DNA of 5,553 nucleotides, from assembly GCA_946478775.1 (NCBI GenBank), contig CAMLDR010000240.1, positions 1 to 5,553 of the forward strand, in the 5' to 3' direction. A program made the translations under genes and the position numbers. A model generated the notes under the pieces. That model did no database searches, was not told the DNA's origin, and saw only the letters and a list, made by a program, of their open reading frames with translations. Of this stretch, positions 1 to 5,553 are shown in pieces. Origin of the DNA: an uncultured Flavobacteriales bacterium. Lineage in GTDB: Bacteria; Bacteroidota; Bacteroidia; Flavobacteriales; Crocinitomicaceae. Each line of letters opens with the position of its first letter. Within the stretch, counting starts at the first letter, position 1.

Positions 1-24
1 TTCAGACGTGTGCTCTTCCGATCT
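1..24. other. Residual Illumina TruSeq read-2 adapter (artefact)
   Basis: These bases, beginning TTCAGACGTG and ending CTTCCGATCT, match the 3' 24 bases of the standard Illumina TruSeq read-2 sequencing adapter as I know it. They are not genomic. The match ends exactly at base 24 with the T used for ligation, and plausible genomic sequence starts at 25. The window's left edge is therefore very likely a contig end with untrimmed adapter, and nothing can be inferred about what lies to its left. Confidence 0.96.
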
Positions 25-327
25 TTATTTGCCGGCATGGGAATGAGATTTTGATTGTTCGTTTGTAAGTAAAGGGCGCAGAAGAATTGCCAGGCTTGCG
101 AGTGTCATTAAACACACCAAATCATAGAACAAACCTCCTGCAAAGCCAAAGAGGAACATAAACCCGGTTAGTGTAATCCCAACCAGGAAGCCTCCAAAAG
201 CAGTGAAAAATTGACGCTGTTTGCGGATAGATTGTTCCCATGAAAATAGCTGATAAGTAGTTTTACCCGAATTGGTGTAAAGCAGGTAAAAGCCAATTAA
301 TTTCAAGATGAATAATACAAAAACCAT
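25..327 (-). CDS. Small three-helix membrane protein, function unknown
   Basis: I do not recognise the family. The 100-residue product is strongly hydrophobic: helix 1 at about residues 2-18, a basic polar stretch at about 19-39 (containing WEQSIRKQRQ), helix 2 at about 41-62 and helix 3 at about 65-86, followed by a polar tail rich in Ser and His. It is probably an inner-membrane protein. The start is the ATG at 325-327. The frame stays open upstream to a TAA at 451-453 but contains no ATG, GTG or TTG there, and a good promoter lies inside that stretch at 369-399, so the ATG is preferred. The stop TAA (25-27) directly abuts the adapter artefact but appears to be genomic. The gene is transcribed away from the membrane protein at 537. 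That it is a real gene is likely from the organised helices and the promoter; its role is unknown. Confidence 0.72.
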   Translation of the reverse strand: MVFVLFILKLIGFYLLYTNSGKTTYQLFSWEQSIRKQRQFFTAFGGFLVGITLTGFMFLFGFAGGLFYDLVCLMTLASLAILLRPLLTNEQSKSHSHAGK

Positions 328-368
328 TTCTGTGCGATTTGATGAGCCAAGGCTGACCCATTTTTCGG

Positions 369-399
369 CAAAACTAGTTGTTTGGCTTCCGTTAGTAAA
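369..399 (-). promoter_or_regulatory. Candidate Bacteroidetes-type promoter for the 25-327 gene
   Basis: On the minus strand TAGTTTTG (376-369) matches the Bacteroidetes -7 consensus TAnnTTTG at every defined base. Exactly 19 bases upstream is TTTA (399-396), three of four matches to the -33 box TTTG. The spacing is the canonical 19-21 bases. Transcription would begin near 365 and leave a leader of about 38 bases before the ATG at 327. This is motif evidence only. Confidence 0.55.
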
Positions 400-536
400 T
401 ACCTGAATTGGGGTATTAGTTATTGGTGGCTTCCTTTTATCAAGGTAGACTTAATTAACTCATTCATAATTGATAGTTATATTTCAATCTCCGAACCAAA
501 TAATTCGGCATTCGGAATTATTTCTATCTTAACTTC

Positions 537-1391
537 ATGAAAAACAGGACCGGACGTTATGAAAAAAGATATTCTCCACAGGGAAGTGACGCATCACATC
601 CCTACGTGTTGAACCGATTTTTTCTGTTTGCATTATTTATCCTGATGTTCAATGATTTCTATTTAAAAACAGAAATACCTTCATTCGTCACCGGAAAACT
701 TTCGGATCTTTCCGGATTAATTGTTTTTGTCCTGTTCTTTACTTTTCTCTTCGGAGATCGATTCAAGCAACTTGTTTTTGGTGTTACTGTCTTGCTCTTT
801 TGCTGGTGGAAATCCTCGTTAAGTACCGGATTTATTGAGAATTGGAATTCGGTCTTGTCTTTTTATTCGATTGAGCGGGTGGTTGATTACAGTGATTTGT
901 TGTGTTTGTTCATCCTGGTACCTGTTTATTTTTATCAACCCAAAAGAACTTCATTTCCTCAAAGCCGATGGTTCGTTCTGCCGGTATTGCTACTGACCGT
1001 TTTCGCCATTTCAGCCACTTCCAAGGCAAGAGACATTGGAGCATACAACTCCACCAGACATTATACCCTGAAGGAGTCATTCAAGATTAAAAAAGTGACT
1101 CATGCCGAACTCCTGAACTATCTTTCATTAAGCAACCTGAAGGTTGAGAAAGACCCGGATGCTGCTCCACCTGAAAAACCAAGTGATATTCATTACTATG
1201 TGCTGCAGAATTTCGAGATCAGCGACGGGTTGAATGTGGAATCGATGCATATTGGAGTGAAGGAAAAGAATAGAAACCTAAAAGTGATCATATCTGACGT
1301 ATCGCTCTATGATCCACCTCAAAAAACGGATAAAGAGGTCAAAGAAATGTTGATGGAACTATTCGAGGAGTTCTTCTCTATTGGGAAATAA
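537..1391 (+). CDS. Five-helix membrane protein with TGKLSD motif and soluble C-terminal domain, function unknown
   Basis: The 284-residue product has a basic N-terminus, then five likely membrane helices at about residues 24-40, 58-72, 78-94, 119-133 and 144-161, then a polar domain at 164-284 rich in Lys and Glu. Polar residues sit at helix borders in a pattern I associate with an uncharacterised bacterial membrane family: ND at 39-40, TGKLSDLSG at 52-60, WKSS at 91-94 and RVVDYSDLL at 114-122. No enzymatic role is known to me for that family. The start ATG (537-539) has no Shine-Dalgarno sequence. The Crp/Fnr regulator begins 17 bases after the stop in the same direction, so the two are probably co-transcribed. 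The C-terminal domain is not recognisable. Confidence is high that it is coding and moderate for the family resemblance. Confidence 0.85.
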   Translation: MKNRTGRYEKRYSPQGSDASHPYVLNRFFLFALFILMFNDFYLKTEIPSFVTGKLSDLSGLIVFVLFFTFLFGDRFKQLVFGVTVLLFCWWKSSLSTGFIENWNSVLSFYSIERVVDYSDLLCLFILVPVYFYQPKRTSFPQSRWFVLPVLLLTVFAISATSKARDIGAYNSTRHYTLKESFKIKKVTHAELLNYLSLSNLKVEKDPDAAPPEKPSDIHYYVLQNFEISDGLNVESMHIGVKEKNRNLKVIISDVSLYDPPQKTDKEVKEMLMELFEEFFSIGK

Positions 1392-1408
1392 TCCTTTATT
1401 TTGCATCA

Positions 1409-1996
1409 ATGACAGCCATTGAAAAACTAGCTTTTGCCATTACCTCATTCGCGAAAATGAGCCCGGAAGAATTTGAGACCTCTCTCCCATTCTGGAAAGA
1501 ACGCAGCTTCAAAAAGGGAGAATCATATAATGAACGGCACCAGATCTGCAAAAACCTGGGGTTTATTATTGACGGAACATTCCGCTCTTATATCATAGAA
1601 GAAAAAAGCGGGGAAGAGAAAAATGTATTCCTGTATTCTTCAGATCAGTTTGTGGTTTCCTTTAAAAGCTTTATCAACCAGATTCCCTGTGATTATCATA
1701 CGCAGGCAATGACTGATTCCACGGTTCTTTTCATCAATATAGTGGATTTACTGGCTTTGTACCAAAAATCCCATCAGTGGGAACGCTTTGGAAGACTGCT
1801 GGCACAGGAAGCGTTCAATATTGCGATTGAACGAAGCGAAAGTTTCCTTTTCAAAAGTCCGGAAGAACGTTACCTCGATCTGATCAAGTATCATCCGAAT
1901 ATTTTTAATAACGTTCCCCTATACCACATCTCTTCTTATTTGGGGATCCAGGGGCCGTCACTTAGCCGCATCCGGAAAAGGCTTTCCAGTAAATAA
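1409..1996 (+). CDS. Crp/Fnr-family transcriptional regulator
   Basis: The 195-residue length and layout fit the short Crp/Fnr-type regulators common in Bacteroidota. Residues about 20-115 form the cyclic-nucleotide-binding-like beta domain, with the usual 'GFIIDGTFRSY' strand-turn near 51-61. Residues about 118-148 form the long dimerisation helix. Residues about 170-192 form the recognition helix-turn-helix, with ISSYLGIQGPSLSRIRKRL matching the family's terminal pattern (ASYLGI..SLSRIRK). The Gly-Glu and Arg-Ala-Thr signature of the cAMP phosphate-binding cassette is not visible in the expected region (about 80-107), so cAMP sensing is unlikely; no cysteine cluster suggests an iron-sulfur sensor. 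The start ATG follows the previous gene by 17 bases. The 20-bp palindrome at 2071-2090 downstream is a possible target, but this is inferred from position only. Confidence 0.9.
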   Translation: MTAIEKLAFAITSFAKMSPEEFETSLPFWKERSFKKGESYNERHQICKNLGFIIDGTFRSYIIEEKSGEEKNVFLYSSDQFVVSFKSFINQIPCDYHTQAMTDSTVLFINIVDLLALYQKSHQWERFGRLLAQEAFNIAIERSESFLFKSPEERYLDLIKYHPNIFNNVPLYHISSYLGIQGPSLSRIRKRLSSK

Positions 1997-2024
1997 CCGA
2001 AATTGTGCCGTTAGAGAAGAGAAT

Positions 2025-2040
2025 CAGAATTCCAGAATTC
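2025..2040. repeat. Tandem 8-bp repeat, CAGAATTC twice
   Basis: CAGAATTC occurs twice head to tail at 2025-2032 and 2033-2040, so two GAATTC palindromes lie 8 bases apart in the gap after the Crp/Fnr gene. It may be a minor regulatory element or chance. No function can be assigned. Confidence 0.4.
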
Positions 2041-2070
2041 TAGTTTTAACGAACTTCGATTCATTTGACG

Positions 2071-2090
2071 ATTTTAACCTGGGTTAAAAT
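2071..2090. promoter_or_regulatory. Perfect 20-bp palindrome, candidate operator
   Basis: ATTTTAACCTGGGTTAAAAT has perfect 9-base arms (2071-2079 and 2082-2090) around a TG centre. A further copy of the half-site TTTTAAC lies at 2044-2050, 28 bases upstream of the one in the palindrome. The AT-rich arms, lack of a loop and lack of a following T-run argue against a terminator. It sits between a DNA-binding regulator gene and the hydrolase gene, and is centred about 40 bases before the possible transcription start near 2121, a position typical of Crp-type activators. Which protein binds it is unknown. Confidence 0.5.
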
Positions 2091-2109
2091 TAATGTGATT
2101 GAAAGCATG

Positions 2110-2117
2110 CAACTTTG
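2110..2117 (+). promoter_or_regulatory. Weak candidate -7 box for the hydrolase gene
   Basis: CAACTTTG matches the Bacteroidetes -7 consensus TAnnTTTG except for its first base. No TTTG or TTG is found at the correct -33 spacing; the right arm of the 20-bp palindrome lies there instead, which would suit an activator-dependent promoter. Transcription would start near 2121 and give a leader of about 50 bases before the ATG at 2171. Confidence 0.3.
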
Positions 2118-2160
2118 TCCTATAAGAAACACTCCAGACCATAAATGTCGGGAGAACTAA

Positions 2161-2181
2161 ATGAAAAGTCATGAAAACGTC
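2161..2181 (+). repeat. Duplicated start-codon segment
   Basis: ATGAAAAGTC (2161-2170) is followed directly by ATGAAAACGTC (2171-2181), a near-perfect tandem duplication. The first ATG is out of frame with the hydrolase and opens a 30-codon reading frame ending at 2253. A Shine-Dalgarno-like GGGAG (2150-2154) is 6 bases from the first ATG but 16 from the second. The hydrolase frame has a TGA at 2162-2164, so 2171 is its only possible ATG start. Confidence 0.6.
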
Positions 2182-2944
2182 AAAAACAATCGTATTAATC
2201 CACGGATTATTTGTAAACAACACAAGCTGGACAAACTGGAAGACTTATTTTGAAAATCAGGGATACACTGTTCACACACCTGCAAACCCAGGGCACGAAG
2301 GAAATCCGGAATATTTGAGAAAGAACACACATCCCGAACTGACCCAAACCGGATTTGAAGAGGTGGTGATGAATATCGTAAAACTAATCGATACTTTACC
2401 TGAAAAACCAATCGTTATAGGGCATTCCCTGGCTGGATTGGTGGTCCAAAAACTCATAGAACTCGACAAAGCGGTTGCCGGAGTAAGCATCGACGGAGCG
2501 CCTCCCAAAAATGTATTTGCTCCCTGGCAAACCATCAAAACGGTATTACCTGTTGTTAATCCTTTCAAAGGCGGAGCGGCTTATATGGGAACCAGAGAAT
2601 GGTACCATAAAGCGTTCTTCAACAATTACACAAAAAGTGAAAGTGATGCTTTCTACGATGAAATTGCAGTTCCTGAAAGCCGCAAAATTGCAAGAGATAC
2701 CTTGTTGACATCTTTCGCGAGAATAGATTTCAAGAAAGCACACAATCCGCTACTGTTCATTGGTGGCGAAAACGACACAATCTTCCCTGCAGCATTTACG
2801 AAAAAGATAGCGGGATCTTATAAAGACAAAAACAGCCAGGTGGATTTCAAATCTTTTGCAGGCAGAAGCCACTTTATAGCAGGAGAAAAAGGATGGAAAG
2901 AGGTTGCGGACTTTACGTTAAACTGGATAGAAAAGGTTCAATAG
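2171..2944 (+). CDS. Alpha/beta hydrolase fold protein (serine hydrolase)
   Basis: The 257-residue product is a full-length alpha/beta hydrolase. The oxyanion segment IVLIHGLF lies at residues 7-14 (HG at 11-12). The nucleophile elbow is GHSLAG at 84-89 with Ser86. The acid is Asp202 within GGENDTIFP (198-206), and the base is His234 within GRSHFI (231-236). All three catalytic residues are present in order, so it should be active as an esterase, lipase-like or related hydrolase. A lid-like insertion covers about 110-185. There is no signal peptide, so it is probably cytoplasmic. The substrate cannot be read from the sequence. The start is fixed by an in-frame TGA at 2162-2164. It is a separate unit from the Crp/Fnr gene 174 bases upstream and ends 12 bases before a strong terminator palindrome. 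Confidence 0.92.
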   Translation: MKTSKTIVLIHGLFVNNTSWTNWKTYFENQGYTVHTPANPGHEGNPEYLRKNTHPELTQTGFEEVVMNIVKLIDTLPEKPIVIGHSLAGLVVQKLIELDKAVAGVSIDGAPPKNVFAPWQTIKTVLPVVNPFKGGAAYMGTREWYHKAFFNNYTKSESDAFYDEIAVPESRKIARDTLLTSFARIDFKKAHNPLLFIGGENDTIFPAAFTKKIAGSYKDKNSQVDFKSFAGRSHFIAGEKGWKEVADFTLNWIEKVQ

Positions 2945-2956
2945 TTAAAATATTCA

Positions 2957-2998
2957 AAAATAAGTAGGGGCGGAAAATTTTCCGCCCCTACTTATTTT
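2957..2998. terminator. Bidirectional terminator: perfect 42-bp palindrome
   Basis: Twenty-one bases on each side of the 2977/2978 junction pair without a mismatch. The core is TAGGGGCGG facing CCGCCCCTA, with AAAATTTT at the centre giving the loop, and AT-rich outer pairs supplying U-rich tracts in both directions. It lies 12 bases after the hydrolase stop and overlaps the last codons and the stop (2992-2994) of the convergent minus-strand gene, so it should end both transcripts. Confidence 0.9.
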
Positions 2999-3246
2999 AT
3001 TTCTTCGTAATCCACATCCTGTACATCGCCTTTGGGGCTTGTTTTGGAGACGGAAACTTTACCGAAATTTTTCATCTTCTCATTCCGTTCCTTCAAAAAA
3101 TCCTTTTCACGGGCCAGGTCTGCACGTTCTTCGTCCAGGTTTCGTTTGGCTATCATCACTCGACCAAGGAACCGAAGCAAAATCAATGCTCCGAGGATCA
3201 TTAGTATCGTTTTAAACAAACCGGATATGCTTGCTTCAACAACCAT
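2992..3246 (-). CDS. Small membrane-anchored coiled-coil protein, DUF4834-like
   Basis: The 84-residue product has one membrane helix at about residues 9-26 (LFKTILMILGALILLRFL), followed by GRVMIAKR, a highly charged probable coiled coil at about 34-60 rich in Glu, Lys and Arg, and an acidic end, VDYEEIK. This layout and the VDYEE tail resemble the Bacteroidota family DUF4834 of unknown function; the assignment is from memory and moderate. The ATG (3246-3244) comes 3 bases after the carB stop, in the same frame, so the gene is almost certainly co-transcribed with carB and may be translationally coupled to it. Its last codons form part of the terminator stem. With the helix near the N-terminus, the charged part probably faces the cytoplasm. 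Function is unknown. Confidence 0.82.
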   Translation of the reverse strand: MVVEASISGLFKTILMILGALILLRFLGRVMIAKRNLDEERADLAREKDFLKERNEKMKNFGKVSVSKTSPKGDVQDVDYEEIK

Positions 3247-3249
3247 GAT

Positions 3250-5553
3250 CTACTTGGATAAATGCATGTTTCTCTCCGAATAGATCTTCGTAAAGAATGG
3301 ATCTTTCAGGTTCTTGATGAAACGGATGGCTTCACCGGTCGATTTCATTTCAGGCCCCAATTCTTTCTTTACTTCCGGGAATTTCTCGTAGGAGAACACT
3401 GGAATTTTGATCGCATATCCTTCTCTCTTCGGGTTGAAGTTGAAATCCTTCACCTTCTTATCGCCTAGCATTACTTTCGTCGCATAGTTCACATATGGTT
3501 CGTCGTAAGCTTTCGCGATGAACGGAACGGTACGCGATGCGCGCGGATTTGCTTCGATCACATATACTTTATCGTCTTTGATCGCAAACTGGATATTGAT
3601 CAATCCAACTGTCTTCAATTCGACGGCAATTTTCTTCGTAATGTCTTCGATTTGCTGCATGACGAAATCTCCCAGGTTGTATGGAGGAAGAACAGCATAC
3701 GAATCACCCGAGTGAATTCCTGCCGGTTCAATGTGCTGCATCACTCCGATGATGTAAACGTCTTTCCCGTCACAGATCGCATCTGCTTCTGCTTCGATTG
3801 CTCCCCCAAGGAAGTGGTCCAGCAAAATCTGGTTACTTCCCATTTCGTTGATGATATCTACAACGTGGTGCTCCAATTCTTCTTTGTTGATGACGATCTT
3901 CATTTTCTGACCTCCCAAAACGTAAGAAGGACGAACTAAAAGTGGGAAACCTAAGTCTTTTGACAACTCGATTGCCTGCTCGGCACTTTCTACTATTCCG
4001 TATTTCGGGAATGGAATGTTGTGCTGCTCCAATACTTTGGAGAAACGTCCGCGGTCTTCCGCCAGATCCAATGCATCGAAACTTGTTCCCAGGATCTTGA
4101 TCCCGTAACGCTCTAGTTTTCCTGCCAGCTTTAATGCTGTTTGTCCACCCAGTTGAACAATCACACCTTCCGGCTTTTCATGCTGAATGATATCGTAAAT
4201 ATGTTCCCAGAATACCGGTTCAAAGTACAACTTATCTGCCGTATCGAAATCGGTAGAAACCGTTTCCGGATTACAGTTGATCATGATCGTTTCGTAACCG
4301 CATTCTTTTGCGGCCAAGACTCCGTGTACACAGGAATAATCGAATTCGATCCCCTGTCCTATGCGATTCGGCCCTGAGCCCAGGACCACTACTTTTTTCC
4401 GGTCACTTACTATGCTTTCATTCTCGAACTCGAATGTGGAATAATAATAAGGTGTTTTCGCATCAAATTCTGCCGCACAGGTATCAACAAGTTTGAACAC
4501 CCGTTTGATGCCCATTTCCGAGCGTTTGTTGTGCACTTCTGATTCCAGGCAGCGAAGCAAATGTGCTATCTGACGATCGGCATATCCTTTTTGCTTCGCT
4601 TCGAACATCAATTCCTTCGGCATATTCCCCAAATGGAATTTCTCTACGCGGCGCTCCAATTTGATCAGGTCTTCAATTTGCTTCAGGAACCAGGTATCGA
4701 TGCGTGTTTTTTCAAAGATCGTTTTAAAAGGAATTCCCAGTTTGATGGCATCATAAACATGGAACAAACGGTTCCAGCTTGGATTCTCCAAAGAATGAAG
4801 GATCGCATCCTGGTTTGTCAGTTCTTTTCCATCAGCACCCAACCCATTTCGGTCAATTTCCAATGACTGACAGGCTTTTTGCAATGCTTCCTGGAACGAA
4901 CGCCCGATTCCCATTACTTCACCAACGGATTTCATTTGAAGTCCGAGACGGCGGTCAGCTCCCGGGAACTTATTGAAGTTCCAGCGAGGTATTTTCACAA
5001 TTACATAATCCAATGTCGGCTCGAACAAAGCAGAAGTGGTTTTAGTAATCTGATTACTTAATTCATTTAAGTGGTAACCAATTGCCAGTTTGGCAGCAAT
5101 TTTAGCGATCGGATAACCGGTTGCTTTTGATGCCAGGGCTGAAGAACGTGATACACGCGGGTTGATCTCAATCGCAATGATATCCTCGTGCTCGTCCGGT
5201 GACACCGCGAACTGTACGTTACATCCTCCGGCAAAATTCCCGATAGAGCGCATCATCTTGATCGCCATATCCCGCATTTTTTGGAATGTTGTATCGGATA
5301 AAGTCATTGCAGGCGCAACTGTAATGGAATCTCCTGTATGAATTCCGATCGGGTCAAAGTTCTCAATGGAACAGATGATTACCACGTTGTCGTTTGCATC
5401 ACGCAATAACTCCAATTCGTATTCTTTCCAGCCAATCAATGCTTTATCGATCATGACTTCGTGAATCGGGGATAATTGTAATCCACGCTCCAGCAAACCG
5501 TCGAATTCTTTCGGATCGTGTACGATGGATGCACCGGAACCTCCCAAGGTATA
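3250..5553 (-). CDS. carB: Carbamoyl-phosphate synthase large subunit, 5' end outside window, no C-terminal MGS domain
   Basis: CarB uses bicarbonate, ATP and ammonia (from glutamine via CarA) to make carbamoyl phosphate for pyrimidine and arginine synthesis in the cytoplasm. The reading frame runs off the right edge: the first visible residues, YTLGGSG, align with FTMGGSG near residue 172 of the E. coli enzyme, so about 170 residues are missing outside the window. The TTG at 5547-5545 is an internal Leu codon, not the start. Visible residues 1-235 complete the first ATP-grasp half ([32 protein letters not shown]). About 240-380 is the oligomerisation region, ending in VDTCAAEF. About 385-742 is the second ATP-grasp half ([33 protein letters not shown]). 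After [10 protein letters not shown] only about 26 residues remain, so the roughly 130-residue MGS-like allosteric domain is absent. The frame is otherwise intact, so this looks like a natural short form of about 940 residues. Confidence 0.97.
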   Translation of the reverse strand, partial: YTLGGSGASIVHDPKEFDGLLERGLQLSPIHEVMIDKALIGWKEYELELLRDANDNVVIICSIENFDPIGIHTGDSITVAPAMTLSDTTFQKMRDMAIKMMRSIGNFAGGCNVQFAVSPDEHEDIIAIEINPRVSRSSALASKATGYPIAKIAAKLAIGYHLNELSNQITKTTSALFEPTLDYVIVKIPRWNFNKFPGADRRLGLQMKSVGEVMGIGRSFQEALQKACQSLEIDRNGLGADGKELTNQDAILHSLENPSWNRLFHVYDAIKLGIPFKTIFEKTRIDTWFLKQIEDLIKLERRVEKFHLGNMPKELMFEAKQKGYADRQIAHLLRCLESEVHNKRSEMGIKRVFKLVDTCAAEFDAKTPYYYSTFEFENESIVSDRKKVVVLGSGPNRIGQGIEFDYSCVHGVLAAKECGYETIMINCNPETVSTDFDTADKLYFEPVFWEHIYDIIQHEKPEGVIVQLGGQTALKLAGKLERYGIKILGTSFDALDLAEDRGRFSKVLEQHNIPFPKYGIVESAEQAIELSKDLGFPLLVRPSYVLGGQKMKIVINKEELEHHVVDIINEMGSNQILLDHFLGGAIEAEADAICDGKDVYIIGVMQHIEPAGIHSGDSYAVLPPYNLGDFVMQQIEDITKKIAVELKTVGLINIQFAIKDDKVYVIEANPRASRTVPFIAKAYDEPYVNYATKVMLGDKKVKDFNFNPKREGYAIKIPVFSYEKFPEVKKELGPEMKSTGEAIRFIKNLKDPFFTKIYSERNMHLSK

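Noticed and set aside
478..485. TATATTTC as a -7 box for the membrane-protein gene at 537
   Set aside because: It matches seven of eight positions in an AT-rich stretch but lacks the final G, and no TTTG or TTG lies 19-21 bases upstream. Too weak to annotate.
1381..1403. TTG and TTATTTTG before the Crp/Fnr gene as its own promoter
   Set aside because: The gap between the two boxes is only 12 bases instead of 19-21, and transcription would begin almost on the start codon. Co-transcription with the preceding gene is simpler.
2169..2743. Open frames overlapping the alpha/beta hydrolase on either strand
   Set aside because: The hydrolase frame has a complete catalytic triad in the right order; the overlapping frames show no family motifs.
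3262..5061. Several plus-strand open frames of 60-101 codons opposite carB
   Set aside because: They are antisense shadows of a strongly conserved gene, with no recognisable domains, no start signals and composition explained by the complementary frame.
5545..5547. TTG as the start codon of carB
   Set aside because: The codons before it (Tyr-Thr) remain in frame to the window edge, and YTLGGSG aligns with an internal ATP-grasp motif of CarB, so the gene is cut by the window and this is an internal Leu.
1..5553. A hidden mobile element, CRISPR array, toxin-antitoxin pair or defence system
   Set aside because: I see no transposase, integrase, terminal inverted repeats, regularly spaced repeats, RNA genes or nuclease motifs. 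The small proteins at 25-327 and 2992-3246 are single membrane proteins without toxin or antitoxin hallmarks.

Overview
The window looks like chromosomal DNA of a Bacteroidota bacterium, most likely a flavobacterium-like lineage. Support: moderate GC, few Shine-Dalgarno sequences before starts, a Bacteroidetes-type promoter (TTTA, 19-base gap, TAGTTTTG), a short Crp/Fnr regulator of the style common in this phylum, and a CarB without its C-terminal regulatory domain. Genus cannot be fixed from the sequence. The first 24 bases are not biological: they match the 3' part of the Illumina TruSeq read-2 adapter, so position 1 is almost certainly a contig end carrying untrimmed adapter.

Layout: (1) 25-327, minus strand, a 100-residue three-helix membrane protein of unknown function, with a good promoter candidate at 369-399. 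(2) 537-1996, plus strand, an apparent two-gene unit: a five-helix membrane protein of an uncharacterised family with a TGKLSD motif, then 17 bases later a Crp/Fnr-family regulator. (3) 1997-2170, a 174-base gap with a perfect 20-bp palindrome placed like an operator upstream of a possible promoter. (4) 2171-2944, plus strand, an alpha/beta hydrolase with a complete Ser-Asp-His triad. (5) 2957-2998, a perfect 42-bp palindrome acting as a shared terminator between convergent units. (6) 2992-5553, minus strand, carB (its 5' end lies beyond the right edge) followed 3 bases after its stop by a small membrane/coiled-coil protein resembling DUF4834.

How the genes relate: carB makes carbamoyl phosphate for pyrimidines and arginine and is a housekeeping gene; its small neighbour is probably co-transcribed. 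The regulator may control the hydrolase through the palindrome, but that is inference from position only. I see no rRNA, tRNA, CRISPR array, transposase, phage gene or defence system. The points most worth a second look are the domain-shortened CarB, its in-frame junction with the next gene across one amber codon, the operator-like palindrome, the 42-bp palindrome and the adapter at the left edge.
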